Positions 8,026 to 15,447 of a stretch of DNA of 64,000 nucleotides are shown piece by piece. Within the stretch, counting starts at the first letter, position 1, and each line of letters opens with the position of its first letter. The position numbers and the translations under genes were made by a program. Source of the stretch: Caryophanales bacterium UBA4951 (GTDB lineage Bacteria > Bacillota_I > Bacilli_A > RFN20 > CAG-826); NCBI GenBank assembly GCA_002397465.1, contig DHAP01000051.1, forward strand, positions 50,545-114,544, given 5' to 3'. The notes beneath the pieces are model-generated. The model did no database searches. It saw nothing but the letters and a program-made list of their open reading frames with translations, and was not told the origin of the DNA.

Positions 8026-8640
8026 ATGGTAGAAAACATCGAAGTTGAGGTTGACGGGAAACGTTACCAATGCCGAATCGAATACAAAAGGATGCGGAAT
8101 CTCCGTTTTCGTTTTTCGAAGGATGGGACGTTTTTGGTCTCTTGTCCCTACAGGACTCCAAGGGATTACATCGAGAAAGGCATCGCCAAATACCTTCCTA
8201 AACTTGAGAAAAGGAATGAATATGAGTTGCCGGCAATAGGCGATGAGGTCTATGTTTTCGGCGAAAAACGAATAATTGATGGCTTTTCTGGATTTAATGA
8301 AGGCGAAAAAAGCAAAACTCTGAAAGCCATCCTTTTGCCCTACCTTGAGGAGAGAGTGGCCTATTATTCTTCTCTGATGGGCGTGAAGAAAAAATACCAA
8401 GTAAAAGTGCGCGACATGAGCACCCGTTATGGTGTCAACAACCGTTCAAAGGGCAAGCTGACCTTCGCGACTCTCCTCGTCTATTATTCAAAAGACACGA
8501 TAGATTCGGTGGTGGTCCATGAATTGGCCCACGATTTCGTCTTCTCCCACGATGAGTCTTTTTACTCTTACGTTTTTCGATATTGCCCCGATTACAAGCT
8601 CCGCCATGCTAAACTAAGAAAGCACCAATACCATGAATGA
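8026..8640 (+). CDS. YgjP-like metallopeptidase (DUF45, M48-like)
   Basis: This 204-residue protein matches the YgjP/DUF45 family. Zinc-binding HELAH is at 165-169 with a further histidine at 175, preceded by a variant of the family motif K-T-R-W-G-S-C-N, here STRYGVNN (132-139). The fold is related to minigluzincins and the physiological substrate is unknown. There is no signal peptide, so it acts in the cytoplasm. The gene overlaps the next one by 8 bp. The start is supported by an extended -10 box 8 nt upstream. Confidence 0.85.
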   Translation: MVENIEVEVDGKRYQCRIEYKRMRNLRFRFSKDGTFLVSCPYRTPRDYIEKGIAKYLPKLEKRNEYELPAIGDEVYVFGEKRIIDGFSGFNEGEKSKTLKAILLPYLEERVAYYSSLMGVKKKYQVKVRDMSTRYGVNNRSKGKLTFATLLVYYSKDTIDSVVVHELAHDFVFSHDESFYSYVFRYCPDYKLRHAKLRKHQYHE

Positions 8641-9349
8641 AACGATCGTAAGCAAAAACAACCAAAAGGTTAAAGACGCCATTTCCTATAAAGACGGCAA
8701 AGGCGAGTATTGTCTTGTCGAAGGATTTCATTCGGTCCAGATGGCCAAAGAAAACGGCCTTGTCATCAGAGTTTTCTCACTTAAAGGCTATGTCGGCGTC
8801 AATGAGTCGTACATCGTTAACGAAGACATCATCAAGAAACTTTCGAGCACCCCATCCCCAGAAGGGATCGTCGCCCTTTGCAAAAAGAAGAACCCCAAGC
8901 CCATCTCCTCAAGCAGGATCCTTTATTTGGACCGTGTCCAAGACCCGGGCAACGTCGGGACCTTGTTAAGGACTGCACTGGCGTTTGGCTTTCATGACGT
9001 CATGATTTCGAAAGGCTGTGCCAGCGTTTATTCAAGCAAACTCATCTTATCTTCCCAAGGGGCCGTTTTCTCGCTTAACATCCTTGAAGGAAAGGACGAT
9101 GACGACGTCCTCGCCCTCCAAAAAGAGAATTACCGTCTCATCGTGACTGACCTGAAAGGCAATTTGCCTCCTGAAAAAGTCGATCCCACCGCCAAATTCG
9201 TCCTCATCCTTGGGAACGAGGGCAAGGGAGTCAACCAGAACTTGCTGAGCAACTCCGATCTGTCTTTGAAGATACCGATGGGCGGAATCGACAGCCTCAA
9301 CGTCGCGGTGGCGGGCGGCATCCTCATGTATGCCTTCCGCGAGAGATAA
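8633..9349 (+). CDS. SpoU/TrmH family RNA 2'-O-methyltransferase
   Basis: This 238-residue protein is a SPOUT-class methyltransferase that 2'-O-methylates rRNA or tRNA using S-adenosylmethionine. The three family motifs are present: LDRVQDPGNVGTLLRTA (about 101-117), LILGNEGKGV (190-199) and IPMGGIDSLNVAVAGG (214-229), which form the knotted cofactor site. An N-terminal domain of about 95 residues resembles the substrate-binding domain of 23S rRNA enzymes. It sits just before pheST, as the ysgA homologue does in Bacillus. Target specificity cannot be read from the sequence. A terminator follows directly. Confidence 0.9.
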   Translation: MNETIVSKNNQKVKDAISYKDGKGEYCLVEGFHSVQMAKENGLVIRVFSLKGYVGVNESYIVNEDIIKKLSSTPSPEGIVALCKKKNPKPISSSRILYLDRVQDPGNVGTLLRTALAFGFHDVMISKGCASVYSSKLILSSQGAVFSLNILEGKDDDDVLALQKENYRLIVTDLKGNLPPEKVDPTAKFVLILGNEGKGVNQNLLSNSDLSLKIPMGGIDSLNVAVAGGILMYAFRER

Positions 9350-9350
9350 C

Positions 9351-9368
9351 CTCCCAAAGGGAGTTTTT
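9351..9368 (+). terminator. intrinsic terminator after the methyltransferase
   Basis: CTCCC-AAA-GGGAG followed by TTTTT. Confidence 0.75.
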
Positions 9369-9392
9369 GCTTCACTTATCTCATGGTTAGGC

Positions 9393-9611
9393 TAAAATAA
9401 GCGTGTCCAAAGACTAGAAGCAGTACCCGTTTTGAATTTCTTGGCTGGGAGAGGCGAATAGAGAAACCGCCTCAGGATAGAAACGGCGAATTCGTCTAGG
9501 AGGGCGAAGAGGAGACTCTTCCCTCGGCTGGGTTAAAGCCATAGAGCGTCTCTATTGAGACGAATTGGGATGGCACCGCGGATGGGAATCCGCTCCCGGC
9601 CGTCTTTTTTT
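9393..9611 (+). ncRNA. T-box leader of pheS-pheT with its promoter
   Basis: A -10 box TAAAAT (9393-9398) starts a leader of about 200 nt. It contains the conserved T-box sequence GGGATGGCACCGCGG (9567-9581). A terminator built around GCGGAT/ATCCGC and CCGGCCGTC with a long T run ends near 9611. T-boxes sense the charging state of a tRNA: uncharged tRNA binds the specifier codon and the T-box bulge and prevents termination. A TTC at about 9438-9440 is a possible Phe specifier, but I did not fold stem I. The downstream genes identify the tRNA as Phe. Confidence 0.9.
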
Positions 9612-9625
9612 GTAAGGAGGATCGT

Positions 9626-10666
9626 ATGGATCCATTGGAACAGATAAAGGAAATCCAGGCTCAGGCCTTAGAAATGATTTCCAAAGCAGACACTGAGCTC
9701 GCGCTCAGCAACGTCCGCAACGCCTATTTGGCCAAAAAGAGCCCTTTAAGCGCGATGATGGGAAAGATGAAAGAAGTGCCAAATGAGGAAAAAGCCTCTT
9801 TTGGCAAAGCCATAAATGACGCGAGAAGCGCGATCGTCCTCGCTTATGAGGAGAAGCTGAAAAAGGTTGAGGAAGCGGCTTTGAACCTCAAACTTGAAAG
9901 CGAAAAGATCGATATTTCCCTTCCGGCTGAAAAAGGAAACGTCGGACATACGAACCCATATATGATCATCGTTGATGAGATGGTCTCCATCTTCTCGGAG
10001 ATGGGATTCGAAATCATCGAAGGCAAGGACATTGAGACCGATCATTTCAACTTCGAGCTTCTCAATGTTCCGAAGGATCATCCAGCAAGAGACATGCAGG
10101 ATACCTTTTACATTGATGAGTCGCTCTTATTGAGAACCCAGACCTCGGCCGCCCAAGCCCATGTGATGCTTGAAAAAGGCGGCAAGGAGCCAATCAAGAT
10201 GATCTGCCCTGGCAAATGCTACCGCCGCGATGACGATGACATGACCCACAGCCATCAGTTTGGCCAAATCGAAGGTTTGGTGGTGGACAAAGGAATCTCG
10301 ATGGCCGACTTGAAAGGGACCCTTGAGGTTTTCGTCAAAAAGATGTTCGGAGAGAAGAGAGAAATCAGGCTTCGCTCCTCATATTTCCCCTTCACTGAGC
10401 CAAGCGTCGAAGTCGATGTCAGCTGCGCCAAGTGCGGCGGAAAAGGCTGCGATATGTGCAAAGGCAGCGGCTGGATTGAGATATTGGGAGCCGGTGAAGT
10501 CAACCCGAAGGTCCTTGAGATGTGCGGTTATGACCCGAAGGTCTATTCTGGTTTTGCCTTTGGCGTCGGAATCGATCGTTTGGCCATCCTTCGTTATGGA
10601 ATCGATGACATCAGGAGGCTCTATCAAAACGACGTTCGCTTCCTTGAACCATTCGTGGAGAAATAA
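9626..10666 (+). CDS. pheS: phenylalanyl-tRNA synthetase alpha subunit
   Basis: This is the catalytic subunit of the heterotetrameric PheRS, which charges tRNA-Phe in the cytoplasm. At 346 residues it has the usual bacterial length. The N-terminal coiled-coil region (1-95) binds tRNA. Class II motif 2 is seen as CYRRDDDDMTHSHQF (198-212) and motif 3 as GFAFGVGIDRLA near the C-terminus. A CxxC...CxxC cluster (267, 270, 275, 278) lies in the middle, as in other bacterial PheS. The ribosome site AAGGAGG is 7 nt before the ATG. It is followed after 11 nt by pheT and is controlled by the T-box upstream. Confidence 0.97.
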   Translation: MDPLEQIKEIQAQALEMISKADTELALSNVRNAYLAKKSPLSAMMGKMKEVPNEEKASFGKAINDARSAIVLAYEEKLKKVEEAALNLKLESEKIDISLPAEKGNVGHTNPYMIIVDEMVSIFSEMGFEIIEGKDIETDHFNFELLNVPKDHPARDMQDTFYIDESLLLRTQTSAAQAHVMLEKGGKEPIKMICPGKCYRRDDDDMTHSHQFGQIEGLVVDKGISMADLKGTLEVFVKKMFGEKREIRLRSSYFPFTEPSVEVDVSCAKCGGKGCDMCKGSGWIEILGAGEVNPKVLEMCGYDPKVYSGFAFGVGIDRLAILRYGIDDIRRLYQNDVRFLEPFVEK

Positions 10667-10677
10667 GGAGAAACAAG

Positions 10678-13074
10678 ATGAAAGTATCATTAAATTGGCT
10701 TAGCCAATACGTCAAAGTCGACGATATCGATCCTAAGGATCTAGCTCCCAAGCTTACTTTCTCCGGGGTTGAGGTCGAGGATATCGAAAAAGTCGCCTCG
10801 GGGACGAATCTCGTGATCGGAGAAATACTCAGCTGCGAAAAGCACCCTGATAGCGACCATCTTCATGTTTTGAACGTCAACGAAGGAAAGAAATACGGCG
10901 TCCATCAAATAGTCTGCGGAGCCCCGAACGCCAGAAAAGGCCTTAGGGTCATCGTGGCAAGGGAAGGGGCCGTTCTACCAGCCGTCACCATTGAAAAAAG
11001 CGAGATAAGAGGAGTCGAAAGCGATGGGATGTGCTGCGCCTTATATGAGCTTGGGGTCGACAAAAAGAATCTAAGCGAAAAGCAACTCTCCGGCATCGAA
11101 GAGCTTCCGTTAGACGCCCCGATAGGCGAAGAAAACGTCCTGGCTTATCTAGGGCTCGACGACACCGTCCTCGATTTGAAGCTTTTGCCCAATAGGCCCG
11201 ATCTCAACGCCATGGAAAACGTGGCCCGCGAGGTTGGCTGCCTTTATAACCGCGAAGTCAAGATTCCAAACTACCCGGCAATCAAAACGGTGAAAACCAA
11301 TTTCACTGCAACGTCGTCGACCGAAAAGTGCCCTTTGTTTGCCATCAGGGAAGTCAAAGGCGTCAAAGTCGGCCCATCGCCTCTATGGATGAAAAAAGCC
11401 TTGGAGAACGAAGGAGTCCGAAGCATCAACAATGTCGTCGACATCGGAAACTACGTCATGCTTTTGACTGGCCAGCCTCTCAATATGTATGACCTAGACA
11501 AACTCCCGGAAGAAAAATTAGACGTCATCGATGATTACGAAGGAGACTTCGTAGCCATGGATGATAAGACATATCACTTAGAAAAAGGAGACCTTCTCGT
11601 CTCAAGTGACGGAAAAGGGATGTGCTTGGCCGGCATCATGACATCCAAGTTCTGCGCCGTCAGTGAAGACAGCGTCAACATCGCCATCGAAGCGGCCGTT
11701 TTCGCCGGTGCCTCCATTAGGCACACCTCGAATAGGCTCGGCTTATTCAGCGAATCGAGCGCCCGTTTCGTCAAAGGCCTCAACAAGGACCAAGCGGAAC
11801 GCGTTTTGGAGATAGCCTCCAGCCTTTTGAGCAGTTTGTGCAGCGCCGAAAGCGTCTCGGAAACCTCTTTGTTCGATAATCTGACCCACGAAGTTAAAAT
11901 CATCGAGACCTCGTTATCTTACATAAACGGAAGGCTCGGTACGTCTTTCTCGATGGATGAGGTCAAAGACGTCTTAACGAGAGACAATCTCCAAATCATC
12001 GATTCAAATGGCGACTCTTTCGCATTGAAGATTCCTTCATACCGCATCGATATGGTCGGTGAGGCTGACGTCAGCGAGGAAGTCATCAGACTTCTTGGCT
12101 ATGACAAAGTAACCTCGAAGTTGCCGACTCTTTCGATCGATCTTTCGGGCGGAGAAAACAACAAACAAAAGAAAGAGAAGCTCATCAGAAGGTATCTTGC
12201 CCTCAACGGGCTTGATGAATGCGTGAGCTATTCGTTGGTCAACGAGAAGAGCAAAGACGCGTTCTCCTTCCTCGATGATGGGGAATGCTACAAACTTCTT
12301 AACCCGATGACCCCGGAACACGAGTACTACCGCAAGAGCCTCCTTCCTTCATTATTGGACGTCGCTTCCTATAACTATGCAAGACAGAACAAAGATCTTG
12401 CCTTATTCGAGATTTCCAGCGTCACGTCGATGAAAAAGAGTGGAGACCATCTCTCCATCGTTTTAATCGGAGAAGAAAAAATGCAGGGGAGCCTCAAGAA
12501 GCAGCCGTACTCCTTTTACACGATGAAAGGCTATCTTGAAGGAATCCTTTCAATCTTCGGAATAGGGGGAAACCGCTACAAGCTGGTTCGTCTTTCCAAT
12601 TCAGGGAACGAGCTCCATCCTGGACGCTCAGCCGAGGTCTTGATTGGCAAAACCAGAGTCGCCGTCCTTGGAGAACTTCATCCGTTATCCCTCAAAGAAC
12701 ATGACTTAGGAAAGATCGCGGTCGTCCTTGAACTCGACATCAGCGCCTTGAGCGATCTGAAGACCTCATCCGAAAAAGCCGTCATCCCATCGAAGTTCCC
12801 ATCAGTCTCACGCGATTTTGCCTTCTTGATCGGCAAAGATGTGAGCTATGAGGAAATCAAACGTGAGATCTGCCGTTCGGACAAACTCATCAACAAAGTT
12901 GAGATATTTGATTTATACGAGGGAGTCAATATCGCCCCCGATAAGAAGAGCGTGGCCATCACAATCACCTTCTTGTCCGAGGAAAAGACCCTGAAAGACG
13001 AGGAGATAAAACTTCTCAGCGACAAGGTCATCGGCCTCTTAAAGATCAGATTCAACGCGGAGATCCGCTCATGA
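10678..13074 (+). CDS. pheT: phenylalanyl-tRNA synthetase beta subunit
   Basis: At 798 residues this is a full-length bacterial PheT. It carries an N-terminal tRNA-binding (EMAP-like) domain of about residues 40-150, B3/B4 editing and B5 domains in the middle, and a C-terminal ferredoxin-fold anticodon-binding domain (starting near SKFPSVSRDFAFLI, about 700-798). It partners with PheS and removes mischarged Tyr-tRNA-Phe. GGAG lies 8 nt before the ATG. The stop overlaps the start of the next gene by 4 bp. Confidence 0.97.
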   Translation: MKVSLNWLSQYVKVDDIDPKDLAPKLTFSGVEVEDIEKVASGTNLVIGEILSCEKHPDSDHLHVLNVNEGKKYGVHQIVCGAPNARKGLRVIVAREGAVLPAVTIEKSEIRGVESDGMCCALYELGVDKKNLSEKQLSGIEELPLDAPIGEENVLAYLGLDDTVLDLKLLPNRPDLNAMENVAREVGCLYNREVKIPNYPAIKTVKTNFTATSSTEKCPLFAIREVKGVKVGPSPLWMKKALENEGVRSINNVVDIGNYVMLLTGQPLNMYDLDKLPEEKLDVIDDYEGDFVAMDDKTYHLEKGDLLVSSDGKGMCLAGIMTSKFCAVSEDSVNIAIEAAVFAGASIRHTSNRLGLFSESSARFVKGLNKDQAERVLEIASSLLSSLCSAESVSETSLFDNLTHEVKIIETSLSYINGRLGTSFSMDEVKDVLTRDNLQIIDSNGDSFALKIPSYRIDMVGEADVSEEVIRLLGYDKVTSKLPTLSIDLSGGENNKQKKEKLIRRYLALNGLDECVSYSLVNEKSKDAFSFLDDGECYKLLNPMTPEHEYYRKSLLPSLLDVASYNYARQNKDLALFEISSVTSMKKSGDHLSIVLIGEEKMQGSLKKQPYSFYTMKGYLEGILSIFGIGGNRYKLVRLSNSGNELHPGRSAEVLIGKTRVAVLGELHPLSLKEHDLGKIAVVLELDISALSDLKTSSEKAVIPSKFPSVSRDFAFLIGKDVSYEEIKREICRSDKLINKVEIFDLYEGVNIAPDKKSVAITITFLSEEKTLKDEEIKLLSDKVIGLLKIRFNAEIRS

Positions 13075-13562
13075 ACAAACTTTCAAAAGCCTCTTTGGTG
13101 AAGGGAAGGAATCTTTCTTTCACCCAAGACACGCTTTTTGATGGATACAAGATGGTTTATCCTCTTCTTTCCGTCAAGAAGTGCCATTACGATGTCGTGG
13201 CCTCGAAAGTCGGGGACTACGCCCACGCCCATTTTTCCATCAAAGCCACGCTTCAGGTTGAGGATAGCAGAGACGCCACGCCATTTGATAAAAAGGTATC
13301 CCTTGATGAAGATGTCGATATCCTCAACGAAGAAGATGAGGAAGGCGAGGGTTATATCGTCACCGAAAGCGAGATAGACCTCGATGAACTGGCCCTCAGA
13401 ATCATTGTCTCATCGCTGCCGATCAGGCTTACGAGAAATAATGACGTCAAGCCGAAAAGCGGTGCCGGCTACCGCGTCTTGAGCGAAGAAGAATTTGAGG
13501 AAGAAAAGAAAACAAAAGGAAATCAGGCATTTGATTCCTTGAGAGACTTTCCAACCAAATAA
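13071..13562 (+). CDS. YceD/DUF177 family protein (23S rRNA accumulation)
   Basis: This 163-residue acidic protein matches the YceD (DUF177) family. A YDVVASKVGDYAHAHFSIKA-type beta segment comes first, followed by an acidic stretch and the pattern E-I-D-L-D-E-L-A-L-R-x-I-x-x-S-L-P (about 103-117). YceD proteins act in accumulation of large-subunit rRNA and usually lie just upstream of rpmF. Here the gene is instead translationally coupled to pheT by a 4-bp overlap, and rpmF is not next to it. A terminator after the gene ends this operon. The family assignment rests on pattern recognition. Confidence 0.75.
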   Translation: MNKLSKASLVKGRNLSFTQDTLFDGYKMVYPLLSVKKCHYDVVASKVGDYAHAHFSIKATLQVEDSRDATPFDKKVSLDEDVDILNEEDEEGEGYIVTESEIDLDELALRIIVSSLPIRLTRNNDVKPKSGAGYRVLSEEEFEEEKKTKGNQAFDSLRDFPTK

Positions 13563-13579
13563 TTAGACACTATCGATCG

Positions 13580-13605
13580 TTACTCGTAGAGTAATGTATA
13601 CATTA
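13580..13605. repeat. cluster of short dyads in the intergenic region
   Basis: TTACTC-GTA-GAGTAA (13580-13594) and the perfect palindrome TAATGTATACATTA (13592-13605) overlap each other in an AT-rich 70-bp gap. They lie between the yceD stop and its terminator. They may be a protein-binding site or a structured 3' end. Confidence 0.6.
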
Positions 13606-13632
13606 TATCTACTAATTCTATACTAATTGGCT

Positions 13633-13665
13633 AAACGATGAGCTTTGATCGCCATCGTTTTTTCT
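13633..13665 (+). terminator. intrinsic terminator of the pheS-pheT-yceD operon
   Basis: AAACGATG and CATCGTTT pair around a 12-nt loop, followed by a T run. Confidence 0.8.
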
Positions 13666-13678
13666 TTGTTGTTTTATC

Positions 13679-13707
13679 TTTACACGCGTAAACGGGGATG
13701 GTATTCT
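13679..13707 (+). promoter_or_regulatory. mraZ promoter
   Basis: TTTACA (13679-13684), a 17-nt spacer, then TATTCT (13702-13707) with an extended TG element at 13699-13700. Confidence 0.75.
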
Positions 13708-13715
13708 TTTCGTAC

Positions 13716-13732
13716 AAGGTGGGCAAAAGTGG
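13716..13732 (+). promoter_or_regulatory. two MraZ-box-like repeats over the mraZ start
   Basis: AAGGTGG (13716-13722) and AAAGTGG (13726-13732) are spaced by 10 bp. This matches the AAAGTG-type tandem boxes that MraZ binds in mycoplasmas. They overlap the likely ribosome binding site and the GTG start, which suggests negative autoregulation. Confidence 0.6.
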
Positions 13733-14160
13733 GAAAATTCTTTGGAACCTACAATCGAACCTTAGACGAAAAGCATCGTCTTCAAATCCCAAGCAAGCTT
13801 GTGAAGGAGATGCCGAAAAGCTTTTACGTCCTTCGCGGGTTTGATGGCTGCCTTGCTGTTTATGAAGAAAGCTCGTTTGAGGCTCTCTTGGCAAAACTTG
13901 AGAATCTCCAATTCAACGAAAAGACCTCCCGTGACTACATCCGTTTGGCCTCGTCAAGCGCGGTGGAGCTCGAAGTCGATGCCCATGGAAGGGTGACCAT
14001 AACATCCGATTTGGCTTCTACATACCACATCGAAGGCGAGGTTAGCATAATCGGCGTCATCGACCACTTCGAAATCTGGGACAAAGCCACTTACGAAGAT
14101 TACATCAAAGAGAAAACCCCATCTTATGAGGAATTCGCCTCCGAAAGTGTGAAGTTATGA
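13729..14160 (+). CDS. mraZ: transcriptional regulator MraZ
   Basis: MraZ is a DNA-binding protein with two SpoVT/AbrB-like half domains that controls the division cluster. With the GTG at 13729 the protein is 143 residues, the usual length, and begins at the conserved GKFFGTYNRTLDEKHRLQIP segment. An upstream ATG at 13645 would add 28 unrelated residues and would lie before the promoter. The second half carries SSAVELEVDAHGRVTI. The gene overlaps rsmH by 4 bp. The GTG is preceded by AAGGTGG, which doubles as an MraZ box. Confidence 0.93.
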   Translation: MGKFFGTYNRTLDEKHRLQIPSKLVKEMPKSFYVLRGFDGCLAVYEESSFEALLAKLENLQFNEKTSRDYIRLASSSAVELEVDAHGRVTITSDLASTYHIEGEVSIIGVIDHFEIWDKATYEDYIKEKTPSYEEFASESVKL

Positions 14161-15101
14161 ACGGACACGTCAGCGTTCTCTTACCAGAAAGCCTAGCCCT
14201 TCTTAACATCCACGATGGCGGAACCTACGTCGACCTCACCCTTGGAAGGGGTGGGACATCCAGCGAGATCCTCAAAAAAATCCCGAATGGACGTCTCGTC
14301 TGCTTCGACCTCGACGAAGAGGCCATCGAAAAAAGCACGAGCAGGCTAAAGGCGATTGGGTCGAACTTCACGATCGTCCATTCCAATTTCTCCAATTATC
14401 CAGAGGAACTAAAGAAACTTGGAATCAGCCAGGTAGACGGCCTAACGGCCGACTTAGGAGTCTCAAGTCCTCAATTCGACGAAGCCGACAGAGGGTTCTC
14501 TTACAAAGAAGAAGCCCCGCTCGACATGAGAATGGACGTCAGGCAAACCTTAAGCGCTTACGATGTCGTCAATACGTACTCGCTGCACGATCTCACGAGG
14601 ATCTTCCGAGAGTACGGAGAAGACAAAGACGCCTATGCCGTCAGCAAAGCCATCATCAAAAAACGCGAGTCATCTCCGATTAAGACGACAACCGAGCTCG
14701 CGGAACTCATCAAGGAGAGCAAGCCTATCTCCTCACGCTTGAAGAAAGGCCATCCGGCCAAGCAGATCTTCCAAGCCATCCGCATCGAAGTGAACGGCGA
14801 GCTCGACAACCTCAAAAAGGCCCTCGACGCCATCCCATCAGTCATCGCCCCCAAAGGCAGGGTGGCAATCATCAGCTTCCATTCCTTGGAAGACCGTCTT
14901 GTGAAAGACAAGTTCAAGGAGCTGACGGTAGTGGAAGGAAACCGTCACGAGATGTACGATCTTCCATCTGAATTAGAAGAAGCCCCATTCATCAATCTGA
15001 CGAAAAAGCCCATCGAAGCTGGATTAGAAGAGGTGGAAAACAACCATCGCTCCGCCAGCGCCAAACTTAGGGGCATTGAAAGGAAAGGAGAAAATCCATG
15101 A
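14157..15101 (+). CDS. rsmH: 16S rRNA (cytosine1402-N4)-methyltransferase
   Basis: RsmH (MraW) methylates C1402 of 16S rRNA in the ribosomal decoding site. The 314 residues are full length. The family start HVSVLLPESLALL and the cofactor motif DLTLGRGG (about 22-29) are visible, as are DLGVSSPQFD near 100-109 and the C-terminal ISFHSLEDRLVK segment. The gene is translationally coupled to mraZ upstream and to the small membrane gene downstream through ATGA-type overlaps. It lies in the standard dcw position. Confidence 0.96.
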   Translation: MNGHVSVLLPESLALLNIHDGGTYVDLTLGRGGTSSEILKKIPNGRLVCFDLDEEAIEKSTSRLKAIGSNFTIVHSNFSNYPEELKKLGISQVDGLTADLGVSSPQFDEADRGFSYKEEAPLDMRMDVRQTLSAYDVVNTYSLHDLTRIFREYGEDKDAYAVSKAIIKKRESSPIKTTTELAELIKESKPISSRLKKGHPAKQIFQAIRIEVNGELDNLKKALDAIPSVIAPKGRVAIISFHSLEDRLVKDKFKELTVVEGNRHEMYDLPSELEEAPFINLTKKPIEAGLEEVENNHRSASAKLRGIERKGENP

Positions 15102-15319
15102 AAGACAAATTAGAGAAAACAGGTCACAAGAAGTTTTATTACGAGCTTAAGAGCGCGCTGGCGATCTTCATGTTCGTAATGGCTCTTTTCGCCTTAGCCG
15201 CCATCCCTGTGGGGATCACTTTCAAACTCTCTGAGGCCAAAGGAAAGGAAGAGACAGAACCCTCGACTTCCTTGGTCAGCGAGACTCAACATTCGGAAAA
15301 CGTGCCCTTACTTAGCTAA
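15098..15319 (+). CDS. small membrane protein in the ftsL position
   Basis: This 73-residue protein has a basic N-terminus, one membrane helix (about 20-43) and a short polar tail. It occupies exactly the place of ftsL, between rsmH and the rest of the division cluster, and overlaps rsmH by 4 bp. FtsL normally has a periplasmic coiled coil of about 50 residues, which is missing here. It may be a reduced FtsL or an unrelated replacement; position is the only real evidence. A strong terminator follows. Confidence 0.55.
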   Translation: MKDKLEKTGHKKFYYELKSALAIFMFVMALFALAAIPVGITFKLSEAKGKEETEPSTSLVSETQHSENVPLLS

Positions 15320-15332
15320 GAGGCGTTTCAGC

Positions 15333-15366
15333 AAAAGGGCGTCGGGTGGTGCCGGCGCTCTTTTTT
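15333..15366 (+). terminator. strong intrinsic terminator inside the division cluster
   Basis: AAAAGGGCGTCGG pairs with CCGGCGCTCTTTT (two G-U pairs) around a short loop, followed by further T. It separates mraZ-rsmH from ftsA-ftsZ. Confidence 0.85.
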
Positions 15367-15422
15367 CATGTATTCTAAAAAACTACTAGTTTTCTCTTAA
15401 TAACATTGAGAAAGCGGCGAAG

Positions 15423-15441
15423 GTATTCTAAGATAGAATAC
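15423..15441. promoter_or_regulatory. inverted repeat and -10 box before ftsA
   Basis: GTATTCT-AAGAT-AGAATAC is a perfect 7+5+7 inverted repeat. It contains TAGAAT (15434-15439), a possible -10 box 8 nt before the ATG at 15448. A regulator bound here would block transcription of ftsA-ftsZ. Confidence 0.5.
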
Positions 15442-15447
15442 GAACAA

